A DNA stretch of 64,000 bases from Membranipora membranacea (lineage: Eukaryota > Bryozoa > Gymnolaemata > Cheilostomatida > Membraniporidae): NCBI GenBank assembly GCA_914767715.1, contig OU612075.1:7628001-7692000 (forward strand), read 5' to 3'. A program made the translations under genes and the position numbers. The notes below the pieces were generated by a model that made no database searches, was not told where the DNA came from, and was given only the letters and a program-made list of their open reading frames with translations. This document shows positions 35,301 to 50,300 of this stretch, in pieces. Numbering within the stretch: the stretch's first letter is position 1; the number at the start of each line of letters is the position of its first letter.

Positions 35301-38300
35301 CAGCTGACTCTGGTGAGGATTTGTATGAATCTCTACTGGCATACAGACAAACCCCAGTGACTGACCTCCCTTTCAGCCCGGCTGAAGTGCTGTTTGGCAG
35401 AAACATACGGGGACCGCTGCCCTGTACTCTATCTCATCTACAGCCAGCTGCTGTAAAAGCTCATGAGAAACTGTCCAACAGACAGGACGGCTATAAAGCT
35501 GGTTATGACAAATCAGCCAAATCTCTGGAGCCACTAGCAGAGGGAGACAACGGGATGGTGAGGACAAGAAAGGCTGAGCGCTGGCAACCAGCCCGCGTTG
35601 TAGATGTACATCCAACACCCAGATCTTTTATTGTTGACAACGGCCGCAACCTAGTGAGGAGGAACAGAGTTCATCTCAAACACGCCCCTGTCACACCAGT
35701 AGCCAATCCCATGGAACCCCCGCCCAGTGATCCCCTGACCCCACTGACGACTGCTGCTGAGGGTAACACGGCACCCTCTACCCCTGTCCTTACCACCCCC
35801 AAGCCTGTACCTAGACGCAGTGCTCGCCAAACTCGTGGTACCCTGCCCGTCAGATATGACGGCTTCCAGATGGACTAATTAGCCAAAAGTTCATCCCTGT
35901 ACATAGCTTATATGTTACCCAGTTATTTAGTTTACCACGCCGAGTTGGCGGTCCAAATTTAAGTTACTCTTGTGATGGTTTCACAACCCCAAGAGAAAGG
36001 GGGATGTTGTATTATTATTATTGTTTACATCACATGTTGGTCATGTGATCGCACTCTTATGTGGAGGACACAAATGGATTGCTGCTCTTTGGTTTTGGAG
36101 TTAGTTAGTGAATCACCATAAGGAGCCTGAAGCAGACAAATTAAGAAACTTATACATAGATAGCTAAATGAGTACTCATTAGGTTAGTTAGGCTGGCCAG
36201 CTATAAAGAACCACAAGACATACACTCACCAGGTAACTATACTTTACAACAATATGCATGGTAGGAATTGCATATGTTTAAAAAATCTAGCTGATACTAA
36301 TGGCTATTCGGACATTGAAACACCATTCAATCATTTCCACAAAAGTCTCCTGCAGCTGGTACAATAGACAGTTTTCTGAGCTCTTATTTATGCCTCGATT
36401 CGGAGTTGTCCTCTCTCCAGTTTGGTACTTTCAATCCACGCCGCATAGGAAAAACCAGCTGAAAGAGGGTTATCTTGAAAACCGCTTACGCTAGGATAAA
36501 AATGAGTTTTGATTCAGAGTCTGCACTATTGAAAACCCTGTGAGATAGGGTTTCCAAATCATTGGATGCTTGAATATTGATCAATCTTAATTTTAGTGAT
36601 GAAAATCATGAAAAATTCTGCCAAATGGTCCGCAAAACAGGCAGAAAATGCTATAATTGACTATCCAAATACTAAAATTATTTCCCAAACTCTGTCCACA
36701 TGAGTTTTCAATGCTGAAGATTCTGAATCAAAAATAATTTTTATCCTTTTATAAGCGGTTATTAAAATGACCCTGTTTTCAGCACGTTTTTCCTATGCGG
36801 CGTGGGTTAAAAGTATCAAACAGGAGAGAGGACAACTCCAAATTGAGGCCTAAATCAGAGCTCAGAAAACTGTCTATTAAACTTCTTGCATGTTGTCTAA
36901 AAAAATTGCTTTGCATTGCATCCTCTTCACACACCTCCAAATTCAAGCATGACATGTTTGAACAGATTTCTTTGTTTTTAGTGTTATCATTCGGTAAGTC
37001 AAACACTGTTTGCATAGTGCAGTTTTGGGAATAATAACAATGGCCTCAACAACCCCTTATCATACAATTAACTCAGTTATTATATTATAATGCCTGGTGG
37101 TAGTCGATGAGAAATGAGTGTGATACCGTTATTACCTTGTTGTGCCAATTTGATGATTGCAAGTCTTGTGACAGAATCACAATGCTGTCTTGATTTGAAG
37201 CAGTTAAAGCAAGTATTATTGTCTAGTTTAAGACTGCTCTAAAGCTTGCTCCATGTGGCTTGAATGAACAGGAAATAATAAATTATCGGTAAGACCAAAA
37301 CTCCAAAAACTATGATAAAGATACACCAGTAAATTTTCATCAAACAAGTCTGGTGGACATTTAAAATGCCGTTATGCACTGTATCTTATTAGATACATTG
37401 TTTCCAATTGCATACATTCGTATAAAAGATAGATCCAGCCACCATCGTGTGAAATTGATCATGTAATTTGCTATTTGATATTACCAAAGATTGGTGATAT
37501 ACAATCTTTTTATAACAAACTCCATTTTACGTTGTTGTTTTCATGAAAACGGCATCAGGGCCTTTAAAGGGCAACCAAGGTTTCGCAGCAATGCATTAAT
37601 GGGTAGCAAATAATGTGCTGGGCAGCATCAGCTTTGTGCATTACGCGATGCAAAACTCAAAGTAGTTGCTGACTCTAAGCTGGGTAACACTTCAGTTTAG
37701 GGGAGGTTCCAAGACTTTGCTGTAATAATTATAGAGCACAGGCTAAATAATAACAGGAACAGGAAACTGCTATGTGGTATTCTCGTTTAGCTGAGTTTGA
37801 GTACCTGATGGAAGAAATGTTTCACAAGAATTCTGGCTGAATAATCATCCGAATTATATTTTGTCTTTTTCCCCATGCAGAAGGTGCAATCCGCTTTTAA
37901 TCAATGGCCATCAATGAGAAGTTGTTTGAAACCTTGGTTGCCCTTTAATAAATAGCTCATATTTGATTTGGTGCTGATAGCATTTGACTAGATCTTTCTC
38001 ACTAGCAACCTTACAAATGATTTCAACTCTGTTAATTTATAGGAACCAGTTGTTTAGATGTGATTGTGATCTGGGATGGGAAGGATTTTTGTGTAACAAG
38101 GAGATAAACTACTGTAAAGATCAACCGTGTCAAAATAATGGTACTTGTTTCAATGAGGTAATTTTGTAAATCTTCTTGGTCACTTGTGTGTATGGAACAT
38201 GATTCAAACTTTTGATTTGGGCAATGGTTACACATCAAATAGAAACTGTTACAGCTAGCCTTTGGTGTCTGAAATAGTTTGAATTCATCTTCAGTCTCAT

Positions 38301-41300
38301 TTATATTCACTTGATTATTGATTGATTGATAAAGCTTGTTTTTGATGCATTGGTAATTTGAGTAGTAAACTATCACAAAAACATTCAGTAAGAACAGATG
38401 TGAAGATTTTGTTCGACGTTTCTGCTCTACAGGTGAAGTTGGGAGACTACTCGTGTACTTGCCCTGTTGGTTTTACTGGACAGAACTGTATAGAAGTTGT
38501 AGACTTTTGTAAGGATGACCCATGTGTCACAGAACATACCAAGAAATGTATCAGTGGTGCTTCAGACTACTCTTGTGAATGTAAACTAGGTAAGCTAAGA
38601 TAGTCTCCAATCACCAATTTTATGTTATCACATGCTTTTAATAGGCGACTGAGCCCAAAAATAACATTTTTATAATTTGGAGTTGTGTTGTCAATGCCCA
38701 TGATAAAGAGACAGTTCACTATAGGAAGGATACTAAAATATTCCTTTTTCTTTGATAACTCGGTAGCAGCGCATTTTATGGAAGTGGCATTCTCAGATCA
38801 GGTGCATAATCTACCAAGGAACACATTGGGATATAGAAAAAAATTCTAGCTCCTCAAACCTTCAAACTAGCGATGTAATTCTTGCAGTGTCATAACAAAC
38901 AAGGTTATTATTCTGGGATATGTGGTAACACCTTAGTAATAGTATAGAAATTATTGATACAGTGAAAGATTAGAGCATGATATGATATATCCTTACTCTG
39001 TGGTATAATAGTGGTCTGAATGACGCGCAGCACGCGCAGTATGAAATATACTGCAAACATTGGGTCTGGCATATCTAACCTGGTTTTTGTACCACCAAAC
39101 ACTGAAGCAAAGATTATAAATACTGAAGTGTGGATGATTAAAACCAGGTGTATTTAATGCTGCGCCCATATGAATGTCTATTTATTTGGTCATCAGACAT
39201 CAAGTAACATCACAACACGGAAGATCTTGTAAGCAGCGATTTGATATCATTGAATGAAGTCGAAACGTGGGACGCAGAAGCAATGAATTATATTACTGTA
39301 GGAGTAGTGGTTTTAAGTGCTCTGGAACAAGAAAGGAACTCTGTTCAAGAGCGTATATATTATACAATGCTGAAACCTCAGAAGTGCCTGGCCTAAGGGA
39401 CCAGGAAATATAAAAAAAAAACAATATGACATTATCCAAGATTGGAGGGTCAGCTCCAGACCCTAATCGACTTAAATGTATGATGTTCCTTGACACCCAT
39501 CTCATACTTTGAGATACATAAATTTATCTCCAAACTGGGACATTCTCATTCTGACAGAAAAACAATCCTCCAATGACAATGCTATCCCTGATTCCCCAGC
39601 TGTGGGTGCAGCGGCTACACTGTTTCTTGGACAGCTGAGATGCAAAACGGCTGATTTTACTACCAGGCATTAATCAAGTTGCGACAAATTTACATTTTCC
39701 GGTCATGATGTAACAAGGATTATCTTTGTCCAGAAGCAGTGAGCAAATATTCTCATGAATGACCAGACAGATTCACTGTGTAAACTCAAATTTTTCAGTT
39801 AAATTGATTAATGGGGTTAAGCCAGGTTACATAGCAGACCTGTAACATGCTGTAACAGTCATAAGGGACAACAGTCAATTGAATAGTAGTACCATAATAA
39901 TCCTAATAATAATTTATAATCTTTGCCTTAAAAGACAATTTACAACTTCAGGACAGCAACAAAACTCCACAAAAACCTGATATCATAATTATTGATCAGG
40001 AATCTACAGCTACAATCGCTCCTGCTCAAGAATTGAACAAGGTTAGGAAGAAAGTTGATGTTATGAAACACTATCAAGCAGCCAATCCATAGCACAACTT
40101 GTGCAGAATATGAACAGCACCGCTCAAGAAATAAATTATGTTCAGTGTCTCACCATGAACCATAGTAAAAGGGCTTAATAGTTTCATTTCTTGGGATTGC
40201 TGTGAGGGTATTGAACTAGTATAGAGACGCTAGGCTAGATAGCATACACATCAAGGAGGTCGGCAACGAACATTTTATTGGTTGTTGTACCAAAATTATT
40301 GCCCTCTTACATATGTTGCGTAACTCTTCCTAGTTAGGATAATTGGTATGGAAGTAATAATAATCTCTACAACTTGTGCAGTGACACTGTGTTTGTAATA
40401 ATGCTGCAGGCTACATCATAAGGATAAATGGAGGCTCGTCGATTAGCTGGTTGGCTGTGCGAGTCTTGACAAGAAAAGTGGTGCATAAAATGATGACAAA
40501 CAAGTCTATTCTTAGAATGAGTGCGGTTAATAGTAATCAAGATTTCCATGTAGTGAAATGTAGGGCTGTGGTTTACAAAAAATGTCAGCATCAACATTTC
40601 TAATGGGTAAAAAAACTGCTAATAGGTAATTGCGACAGCATTGCTCGATCTGAAAATTTAGCTGCATGAATCAGATCTATGATACTGATACAGGTATGCT
40701 ACTGGAAATTATGTCACCTTCATCTGATAATCCCTCATGCATCCATAAAAAAGGGAAACTAAAAACAAAGCCTGTTTATTATGGCCAAATCTAATGTCAG
40801 ATGATGATCACTGGTATAACAAAGAATGTTTTTTCTTTATTTTACAATAATTTATCGCAATCCAAGATGGAAGTTTTAGATTATGATGAGCTTTTCAGCT
40901 CCGGAATGAAAACTAATCTCTGCTTGTTCTTTGAAATGGAACCAGAAATTATCCCTCATTTGAGTAAATTAAGTTAAGTCTGCATAATGCTCACAATAAA
41001 ATTTGGCCTGACCTGCTCATGAGTCAACCAGTATGGCATAGGTATGACAGTGTGTTTACAAATCTGTCCCATTTATATCGTTAAAACTTGTATCTGAGCT
41101 GACAATAGGACTTCAGAGGACTTACGGGTATATTTTTGTTATTGCTAGGTAATACCTGGCTACTGACATCGCTCATAGTTTACATCTCTGTCTGAATAAT
41201 TTCATTATAATGGCCTCATCCAACATTCACTTAATCCCGTACAGGCACAGTGCCCTCACTTGTCATCAGCACGATACCTCTATTTTACCTTATCATTGCA

Positions 41301-44300
41301 GACAATAAACATAGCATAACATATCTATGCCAAAATGCGTACTGGTGTACCTAGGTAAATTTATTGCTGTGATGAGCAACATGCCTTTACTGTAGTTACC
41401 TGAAAAACCACTGGGCAGTACATAAAAAATAATTCCGAGTAGGGTATCGAAAACTATGCCATCAGATACCTTACTACACTGACATGATCCTATGGAAACC
41501 CCGTAATTTTAGCTTTCTTGGAATAGGAGTTATTCCATGAATTCTGTCATCACTAATGATGTGCTCAATGCTACTGTCCCTTTTCCAAGGGAAGACAACT
41601 TGATGAAAATTGTTTATTTTCAAAGGCCTGGTAAGTCGCCTATTGACAAACTGAAGCATTTGGTCTTCTTTCTAAATCCTTTAAGCACAAAGGCAGGTCA
41701 CAAGCTGTCTCTGCAGTGCATTAGGTGTTGCAGATATCAATCTGTAGTGGGAAAATACTCTTACAAGTAAATACATCTTATAAATTTACTATCTTTTCAT
41801 CGTTTCTTCCTTATTTGACAGGTTACAAAGGTGAGAAGTGTCAGACTAACATAGATGAATGTGACCCTGATACATGTGATCACGGCTCTTGTGTGGACAA
41901 AATCAATGGATATACCTGTAATTGTAAGGCTGGATACACAGATGTGAACTGTACTACAGATATCAATGAGTGTTCAAGCAATCCTTGCCAGAATAACGCA
42001 ACCTGCAATGATCTGATCGGAAAGTAAGTGAAATTTTGAAAATCACAGGAAACTGAGAACATTGTGGCGATTCAAGATTCATTTGCTGTCGTTGGTGCTG
42101 CTGTTGTTGAAAGTAATATTACTCGAACAGAAAGGCCCAAACAAACTCACTTTCTTAGTTAAAATCATGTAATACATATTTCAGATACGATTGCGTCTGC
42201 CCCAAGGGTTATAAGGGTGATAGATGTGAGACACGGATAGATTATTGTGAGACAAAGCCTTGTACGGCTGGATCAACCTGCATCAATAAAATCGGATCAT
42301 ATGAATGTGTGTGTCAACCTGGGTAAGTGTTTGTTCATATTTGTTGAGAAAACCATCTGTGATAGGAGTGTTAAGATTAAACAGTATATTTTAACCAGTG
42401 AGCATGATCTGTGTCTCGGGGCCTGTGTCTGTTGACTAGTTGCACCCCTCTTTATATTATCTAATTTTTCCACCACAGGTAACTTTCATTTTGAAGTTTT
42501 AATGTAGCAGTAGTCAAAAATATGGTTCTGTGATGCCTCAATCTTGGTAGTGTTGCTACGCTAGCCATGCATGTATAATCTACTGATTTTGTAGATTCAT
42601 TGGTCAGAATTGTCTGGTCAACTTTGATGATTGTGAGTCTCAGCCCTGTAGAAACGGGGCAACATGTACTGATAAAATCGATGGCTTTACATGTAATTGT
42701 GCTCCTGGATACACCGGAGATGAATGCGCCAGTGATATAAATGAATGTACAGCTCAAGCAGACATCTGTGAGAACAATGGTATGTTTCCAAGAAACTTGC
42801 AAAATTCTGTTTTTTTCTGAAAAGGTAATTAAACCGGTAGGCTTTCTACAATTTTAAAATATTTTGAAAACATAATTATTAAAACTAAACCAATCCGGTG
42901 AGTCTAATACACATACATGGTGAGATAAGCAACACAGACACATAATTCTGCAAGCAGCTCTGCATGATTGTTAAAATTTAATACCAGTGCTGTGCTTAAA
43001 ATTTCTTCACTTTGAGTGGTTCAGCAGTTCTTTCTATCTTGTTTCCATCCAGGAACATGTATCAACAATCTAGGATCCTACATGTGTAGCTGTAGAGCAG
43101 GACTTACAGGTGAAAATTGTCAAACTAACATTGATGACTGTACTCCACAGCCTTGTAAGAATGGTGCCACTTGCCAGGATCAAGTTAATGCTTTCCATTG
43201 TATATGTCAACCTGGTGAGTGAATTTTGGTTCTTTTCGTCCAAAATGTTTTACATACCACTGTTGATGTTCTGGAACAAATCTTTGACCTCTTTGCTTCT
43301 GTGCTATTTATTGACTGCATATATTATTATGATATTGGGATGATATGACTATTTTCACTTTTAAAGATTGGAAATGTCATACAACTCAAAAAGCTTGATT
43401 TCACCCGCCAGTTTTATAACATTTGCAAAGTCTAATCAATTAAACCTGTCATTTTTTTCTCAGGCTTCAACGGACGATTTTGTGACAACAACCAGGATGA
43501 ATGTAACCCAAATCCTTGCAAATACGGTAACTGTACAGATGAAGTAAATGGATACACATGTCAATGTGAGCCTGGGTGAGTTATACATAGTGTCAGCCAA
43601 ACTTTATATGGAGTCAATAAGAGTATTGTAGTATCACAAAAGCATCGGCTCACCATAAAGTTGGGAAACGTATTCAATTACCCTTGTTATATTTGTAACA
43701 CATTTGACGAAACTGAAGGCCTAGTACAGATATCCCTTGGTTTCTCTGCCAAAGTAAAGCATGTCAGTTTTTGTTCAACACATGTGTCTGTGTATGATGG
43801 CATTATCAAAATAAAATTGTTTGTAGATGGACTGGTAAAGACTGTAATGAGAACATAGACAATTGTGTTAGACATAGCTGTAACTCTGGATCTACTTGTC
43901 TAGATGGAATTGATATGTATACATGCCTGTGCAGCGCTGGTGAGATTTTATCTTATAATATTTCAAGTATTCACTAGTGCGAGGCAATTGTCGATGGCAA
44001 ATCGCCCTGATACAGAATATCGAATAAATTATCTTGCTCTTACCTGCTCACTTACTTACTTACCTACCTACCTACATACCTACCTACTCACTTACTTACT
44101 CAGTTACTTTGTCACAGTCTTCGGACAGAGACAAAACCTTGCAATATTATTTTTTAACCAACTACATTCTTAGTTACTTACTTTGTTACTTATTTGTTAT
44201 TCTCAGTTAGTGTCCTTTTTACAAAGTTGCAATCACAGAGAAAAAAAACATTCCTTAGATCAATGGATGCAAGATCCCACTGGAAACTACTGTGAGATAG

Positions 44301-47300
44301 TTAAGTTACTTGCTCGATGTCTCAAGGTCTATATATTCAGCTAAGCCATTCATCTGAGCTCTCAATTTTTCTAGGATATACCGGACAATTCTGCAGTGAA
44401 GTGATAAATGCCTGTGAGTCTTCACCATGTGTGGCTAACCATACAAGGAGCTGTGCTGATACCGCCCCTGGATTGTATGCATGTAACTGCTTTGATGGGT
44501 ACACAGGCCCTACATGTGAACGAGATATCGATGAATGCTCAAACCGACCTTGCAAACATGGCGGAGTAAGTTGATCTGATTTGAAAAATTTATACAATCC
44601 GTCTTGTGATCGGACGAACTGAGTGCCTATCCTAAATACAAAGAGTAGACCTTCCAGTAAACCAGCTTTCCAAACTACCACTGTTGGCAAGATGGTATCT
44701 CCTCTCAGAAAGCAATATAGCTGTTATAAATGCTGTAAGGTGTCAATTTTTCTGTACCATTTGACCACAAGGAAAGACAGTCCACAGGAGTGGTTTTCCG
44801 ACTTACTGATCTAACCTCGCTTTTTGTGCATTAGTGTCTCATTTTTTTCAATATAAAAACTACCAAAGCTTATTATTTCAATTTTTCTATTCCATAGTCG
44901 TGCGCTGATCTGGTGAATGGGTATAGCTGTGCCTGTGTTGAGGGATGGAGTGGCACAACATGTGAGGTAGATACAAATGAATGTGTTACACAGTCTGACG
45001 GTACTCCCCAATGTCTCAACAATGGAATATGCCAAGACAACTTCAATGGATATACATGTGTCTGCCAGCAAGGATACAAGTAGGTTCAACACGGACTAAT
45101 AGTAAATCCTTGGCCTGATCATGACATATGTATCCATATTCCATACGCAAGCATATCTATTATCGTTTAAGAAAAATATGACAGGATATGGCTGTTCATC
45201 TCTAACTTCCTTAGTGAAAACAACTGAAATGGTGCTGCAAACTGCACTGCTGTAATTGGATCCATTTATTGTACAGTGATGTCAAAAAAAAACAAAGATG
45301 AATACTCTTCTCATTTCTTCAAGGCTGCCTAACACAAGGAGCACCGCTTAACCAGTCTTTATCCACGGAGGTTAAAACATTATAAATCATGTGCAGGGGC
45401 TGACTCATCATGTTGTTTAGACTGTTGTTGTTCAAAAGATCTGGTGAATGTGGTACAGTTGGTTAAAATCGCAAAGTTCAGTCATTCACCACATCCCAAA
45501 GAATGGGTGGCAAAATGGTGGATGCCTTAAGGGCAAGGCCGCAATGTCTGCACCAAGTTGTTTTCAGTTTTTAGGCAGGTTGGAATATACCTAGGGGTCC
45601 ATCAAGCCCAAGTAGTCAGTGAATTGCAGTGGGATTTGAACCTACGACCTCCAACATATGTATGGTGATGACCGGCACACTAACCAATTGAGCCACCTCC
45701 TATTTTCTATCGTTTCAGTGGTACTCGATGTGAGAATGAGATAGATTTCTGTGCAAATACTCCTTGCGAGAACAATGCACGCTGTATATCAACAAGATCT
45801 GGATTCGGATGCATATGCGCAAATGGCTTCACAGGTACAACATGCTCTGAGAATATAGATGAATGTCGCACTCAGCCATGTCTATATGGCGCTACTTGCA
45901 ACGACTTGATTGGTGACTACAGCTGTTCATGTGTACCAGGCTATGCTGGTAAGTATGCACAAGCCCAGGTTTGTTTGTTGTATGAAGGATATCACTGTGC
46001 AATTGTTGTTCAGTTTCTGTTGCCACATTGTTGCTGTTGCTACATTGTTTCTGTCGCCACGTTGTTTTTGTTGCCACATAACTGCTGTTGTGACATTGTT
46101 GCTGTTGCCACATTGTTACTGTTGGCACATTGTTGCTGCTGTGTTGTTGCCATATTGGTTCTGTGATGTGCATCAATTCTACAGGGGTGGCTTTGATGTA
46201 CGACCTCAATCTTTATCTCTATTTTATGTAAAATAATAATTTCTCAGGTAAACAATGCCAGCCTAACATAGATGAGTGCGCATCATCACCATGTCAGAAT
46301 GGGGGAATATGTCAGGATAGGATCGATTTATACCAATGTAAATGTCAGACAGGATATAACTCAACCAACTGTGGGAATAAGATCGACTGGTGTGCTGCAA
46401 GCACATGCTCAGTCAACTCCAACTGTACAAGTGGGCTCTCTGACTACACCTGTGACTGCTTCCCAGGTGATTTATCTTTATTTGTACTTTTTCTCCCAAG
46501 ATAATAGCTATCTTGACATATTCAAAAGCTAACAAGATCCTCACAACCTTGGCATGGACAGTCATGGGAAAAATATACAAAAATGGCAAACTTTATCAAC
46601 TACTAAGCTGTGAGCTGTGATGATAAAGGCTGTCCTTAAACACATGTTCTGTCCACGCTGCCCGATTGCCTAGATTGGTTTTTGATATCATTCTGCCACT
46701 TCTGATAAATTCTACTCTTTGTTTGGAAGGTTATGAGGGTAAAGACTGTTCATCTGATATAGATGAATGTGAAGACACGCCATGTAAAAATGGAGCTAAC
46801 TGCACTGACTTGATTAACGATTATGCATGCCAGTGCATACCAGGCTGGCAGGGTAAAGATTGTGACATAAACATCGACGAATGTGCGAGCCAGCCATGTC
46901 AGAATAAATCTACTTGTGTAGATCAGGTGAGAAAGTCTTATTACATCATATATTCTGGTCTATTCTAAAACTAATAATTACAATTATGATAAACACCGGC
47001 TGTTTATATTTATGTCTTCCACCAGCATTATCTTCATTCCTTTTCGCGAGCATCCTTACCACTTTCAACCTCATCACATCATACATTTCTTAATAATCCC
47101 CACCCCTACCATCAAACCAGAAGCTGTTATCATTGGCATCATTGTCATCACAACCTCAATCCTCACACATCACAATCATTCATCATCACCGTCACTATCA
47201 TAGTCAGCTCCTGGAGGTCAACGTAAGACCGATGTCGCTCTCTGTTTTGAAATGTTAAGTTGCTGCACCTATCTGTATGCATAAACATTCAGTTATTAGT

Positions 47301-50300
47301 TTTCTCCCTGGTTATCGCATTTGAAATTGAATCAATTGAAATACTTGGGCTTTTCAGGTGAACTCCTACAAATGTCTATGCGCTGATGGATACAATGGAA
47401 TTAACTGCGAGACCAATAAAGATGAATGTGCAGTAAAACCTTGTCTTCATGAAGGGAACTGTACGGATCTAGTAAACGATTTCCATTGTGACTGTCCACC
47501 AGGTAACAAATCATTTTTAATTTACTGTTTAATCAGTTTTCAAGACCTTAGAAACTGGCTAAATGTAGCTATCAGCTAACCAATTGATGTGTCAAATGGA
47601 AGCGCAGTTCACACCAATTCAATACATCGATAATAATATGTCACCTGTAATGTATGATATATGGTAGTGGTGCACTAATACTACAACAAGCAGAAAAAAC
47701 CTTTCTTATTATCATGTTTTGAATAATAAGTCATGTGCAGATTGAATTACACTCTGACATCAAATCTTTCTCTCATAATAACTGAATACGGTTTCTTCCT
47801 AATAATAACTTCCGCATTTTGTTCATCAGGTTTCATAGACAGAGTCTGTTCGACTGACATAGATGAATGTGAGTCTTCTCCTTGTCAAAATGGTGGTATC
47901 TGCAACAACTTGGCCAACATGTACAAGTGTGACTGCACTGAATACTTTGATGGACCCAAGTAAGTGAGGCAATATCCGTTCTTTGCCTTACCCTAGTTGA
48001 GTTTAGCTGTTTTGGAGATGATTTTATGTTGGCTACACTTATTTTAACTTCCGAAGGTAAAGCGAAGAAGGCAAGTTAGTGTAATCTAGCAATTAGTTTC
48101 ACTAAACGAAGCGTGTGCAAACAGGAAAGCCTCATGTGCTTATCTGCAGATTTTAAAGGTCACAGATTAAGTTAATAACATGGAGTTGAACTTATCAATA
48201 CAGCTCCAGTGATGAAAATCAACTGACTTCAGTGAAGCTCAACAAAAACACATTGCACATTTGCATTTAAGTGAGAGAATATCATGAATATGTTGTATTG
48301 TGTATCCTTAGAGACAACTAAAAGAACTCATTTTTTGAACTTTGTCACATCATGAAAAACATTAGTAATAATGAATTGTTGCTGACTATAAAAGTATATA
48401 TATATATATTCAATAATATCTTGACCGATAGGTGTAATTTTCAAGGCACTTGTCATTGCCATTTAGTTAGCTAGTGGCCAGATCTTCCTCCAATCAGGTT
48501 GCAGCCTACGGCTGAATCACAGCCAATTGGATCAATAAGATCACAGCCAATTTGATTAGACAGTTATCTGAGCTTGAATTTGAGCCTCTGTTCGAAGATG
48601 CCCTCTCGTCATATGGGTACTATTTAACCCACACAGGATAGGCAAAAGCCCAAAGGAGCTGAAATGGGTTTATTTTCAAAAAACCACTTTCAATAGGACA
48701 AACATTATTTTTGTTCAGAATCTGCACCATTGAAAACTCATAGGGACATAGTTTGGTTCTAGCTCAAAAGACTGTCTATTGGATCTCAGCCAAACAATAG
48801 ATTTGATAACAGCCAATAGGATCATGCAGCCTTATGCTGTTGTATTATTACAAATTACGAAGAATAGTAAATTTATATATATGTTGCAGTTGTGAGATCG
48901 CGGCTGAGCTGAATGGTGCATGCTTATTGGAGGGTACTAAGAAGGAGAGTGGGGATATCTGGAAGATTGACTGTAATGAATGTGAATGTATCAACGGTAC
49001 CATATCATGCCCCAGGCTCTGGTGTGGTTGGGAACTGTGTAACAATCAAAATATAACACACATCAATGGTAAGTGAAGCAAACACCTATCTAAAAATATC
49101 TGTTCAGTCAGTACCACATTGCAAAAGGATTGCATAAGTTGCTAAAATTTTCTGTCAATTTTTATTCTCTAGGATTACACTATTTTGGAATGCAGCATTT
49201 GTCATGAAATCCGCATTTGTATGTTTGCAAATTTATAGTACCTTGTGTCTGACTCTTAGGATGATCAGCTGCTTCATAATGGTTAGTTGATATGTGAACT
49301 ATGAACTCGAGTCAGCTCTGCATAATTATATGGTTTAGGGACACAGTGTGGTGGTGCATGTGGCATTTCGCCATGTCTAAACCAAAACTGCACACGACAA
49401 CAACTCTGCTTTGACGAGACAGAGACAATTTCTGGTTGTGCAGAAGATGATTGCTTGAACCTTAGTTTAGCTATCAATCACAAGACACTACCTGCTGGTA
49501 TGGATGTTGAAAGTCTGTGTAAGGTTAGTAAGATCACCGAAGTAAAGTTCAATACCTGTGGAAATCTTTACATCAATAAAAGCCATATCTGGAATAGCAT
49601 GAGCTTGCATGAATATCCAGCCCCCAGTTGCATTCTAGAAATCCACAAATCATCAACGCTGAAGGCCTTTGTTTACCATACTAATGGTGATTCCCTTTCT
49701 ATCATGAAACCTTCAAATTACTGCCTCAAAGGCAGGTGGCTCATTTATTGTTCATTTTCAATTGACCCTCAGCCTCAAGCAACTGGAAGTGTCATTTCAG
49801 CCCCAAGATTGTTTCAACATGAGAAGACATCAAATATCAAGTGACCTTTTTGATTGAAATTGAAATAATTAAAAATTGCCAATCACCATGTTATATCTGA
49901 AACTAAGGGGTTTTAGAATAACCGATACAATACTATACCTAAACTCAATACAATCGATAGAACAGGCTCACCTCAAATCACTGTTACAAATGTCTGACTT
50001 GCTCAAGCAAGATCTTCTCAGTACAGAGCTATCAGTGGATTGTCCTCTCTACTAGCCGCCAGCCTTCTGGGTGACTCTACAAGTAATATAATCCTCATAT
50101 GAGTAATCTAGCTGTCCTCATGAGTATACATGTTGTACAGTAAGCAGTTATAAGTAGAGTCCCTTTCCCATTCTTGCCTTCTTCCTTTATTTTCTTTTGC
50201 TTTTTCTGTCGGTTTTTATTTTCTGTTTTTGTCGTAGCGTCCTACAAGTTTTTGGTTGATTTGTTTGGATCCATAATTGTAATGATGTATATATATATAT

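Larger units (their letters stand above)
27385..36251 (+). mobile_element. Ty3/gypsy-type LTR retrotransposon B (degenerate, hosts nested insertions)
   Basis: It starts TGTTGTATT and ends TTTACAACA, with a 5-bp target duplication ATATG (27380-27384 and 36252-36256). The 5' LTR spans 27385-31846 because a MITE and element A were inserted into it; the 3' LTR is 36005-36251 (247 bp). A primer-binding-like TGGTGGCAGC follows the 5' LTR at 31847, and a polypurine tract (AAGAGAAAGGGGGA) ends at 36004. Coding remains lie at about 32043-35878. It lies in intron 3 of the EGF gene, same orientation. Confidence 0.93.

Noticed and set aside
44317-44690. Minus-strand open frame of 117 codons over EGF exon 12
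   Set aside because: Antisense to a coding exon with strong EGF pattern and splice support on the plus strand.
45906-46236. Plus-strand Cys/Leu/Val-rich open frames after EGF exon 14
   Set aside because: They arise from reading a minisatellite of CTGTTGCCACATTG units in the intron.
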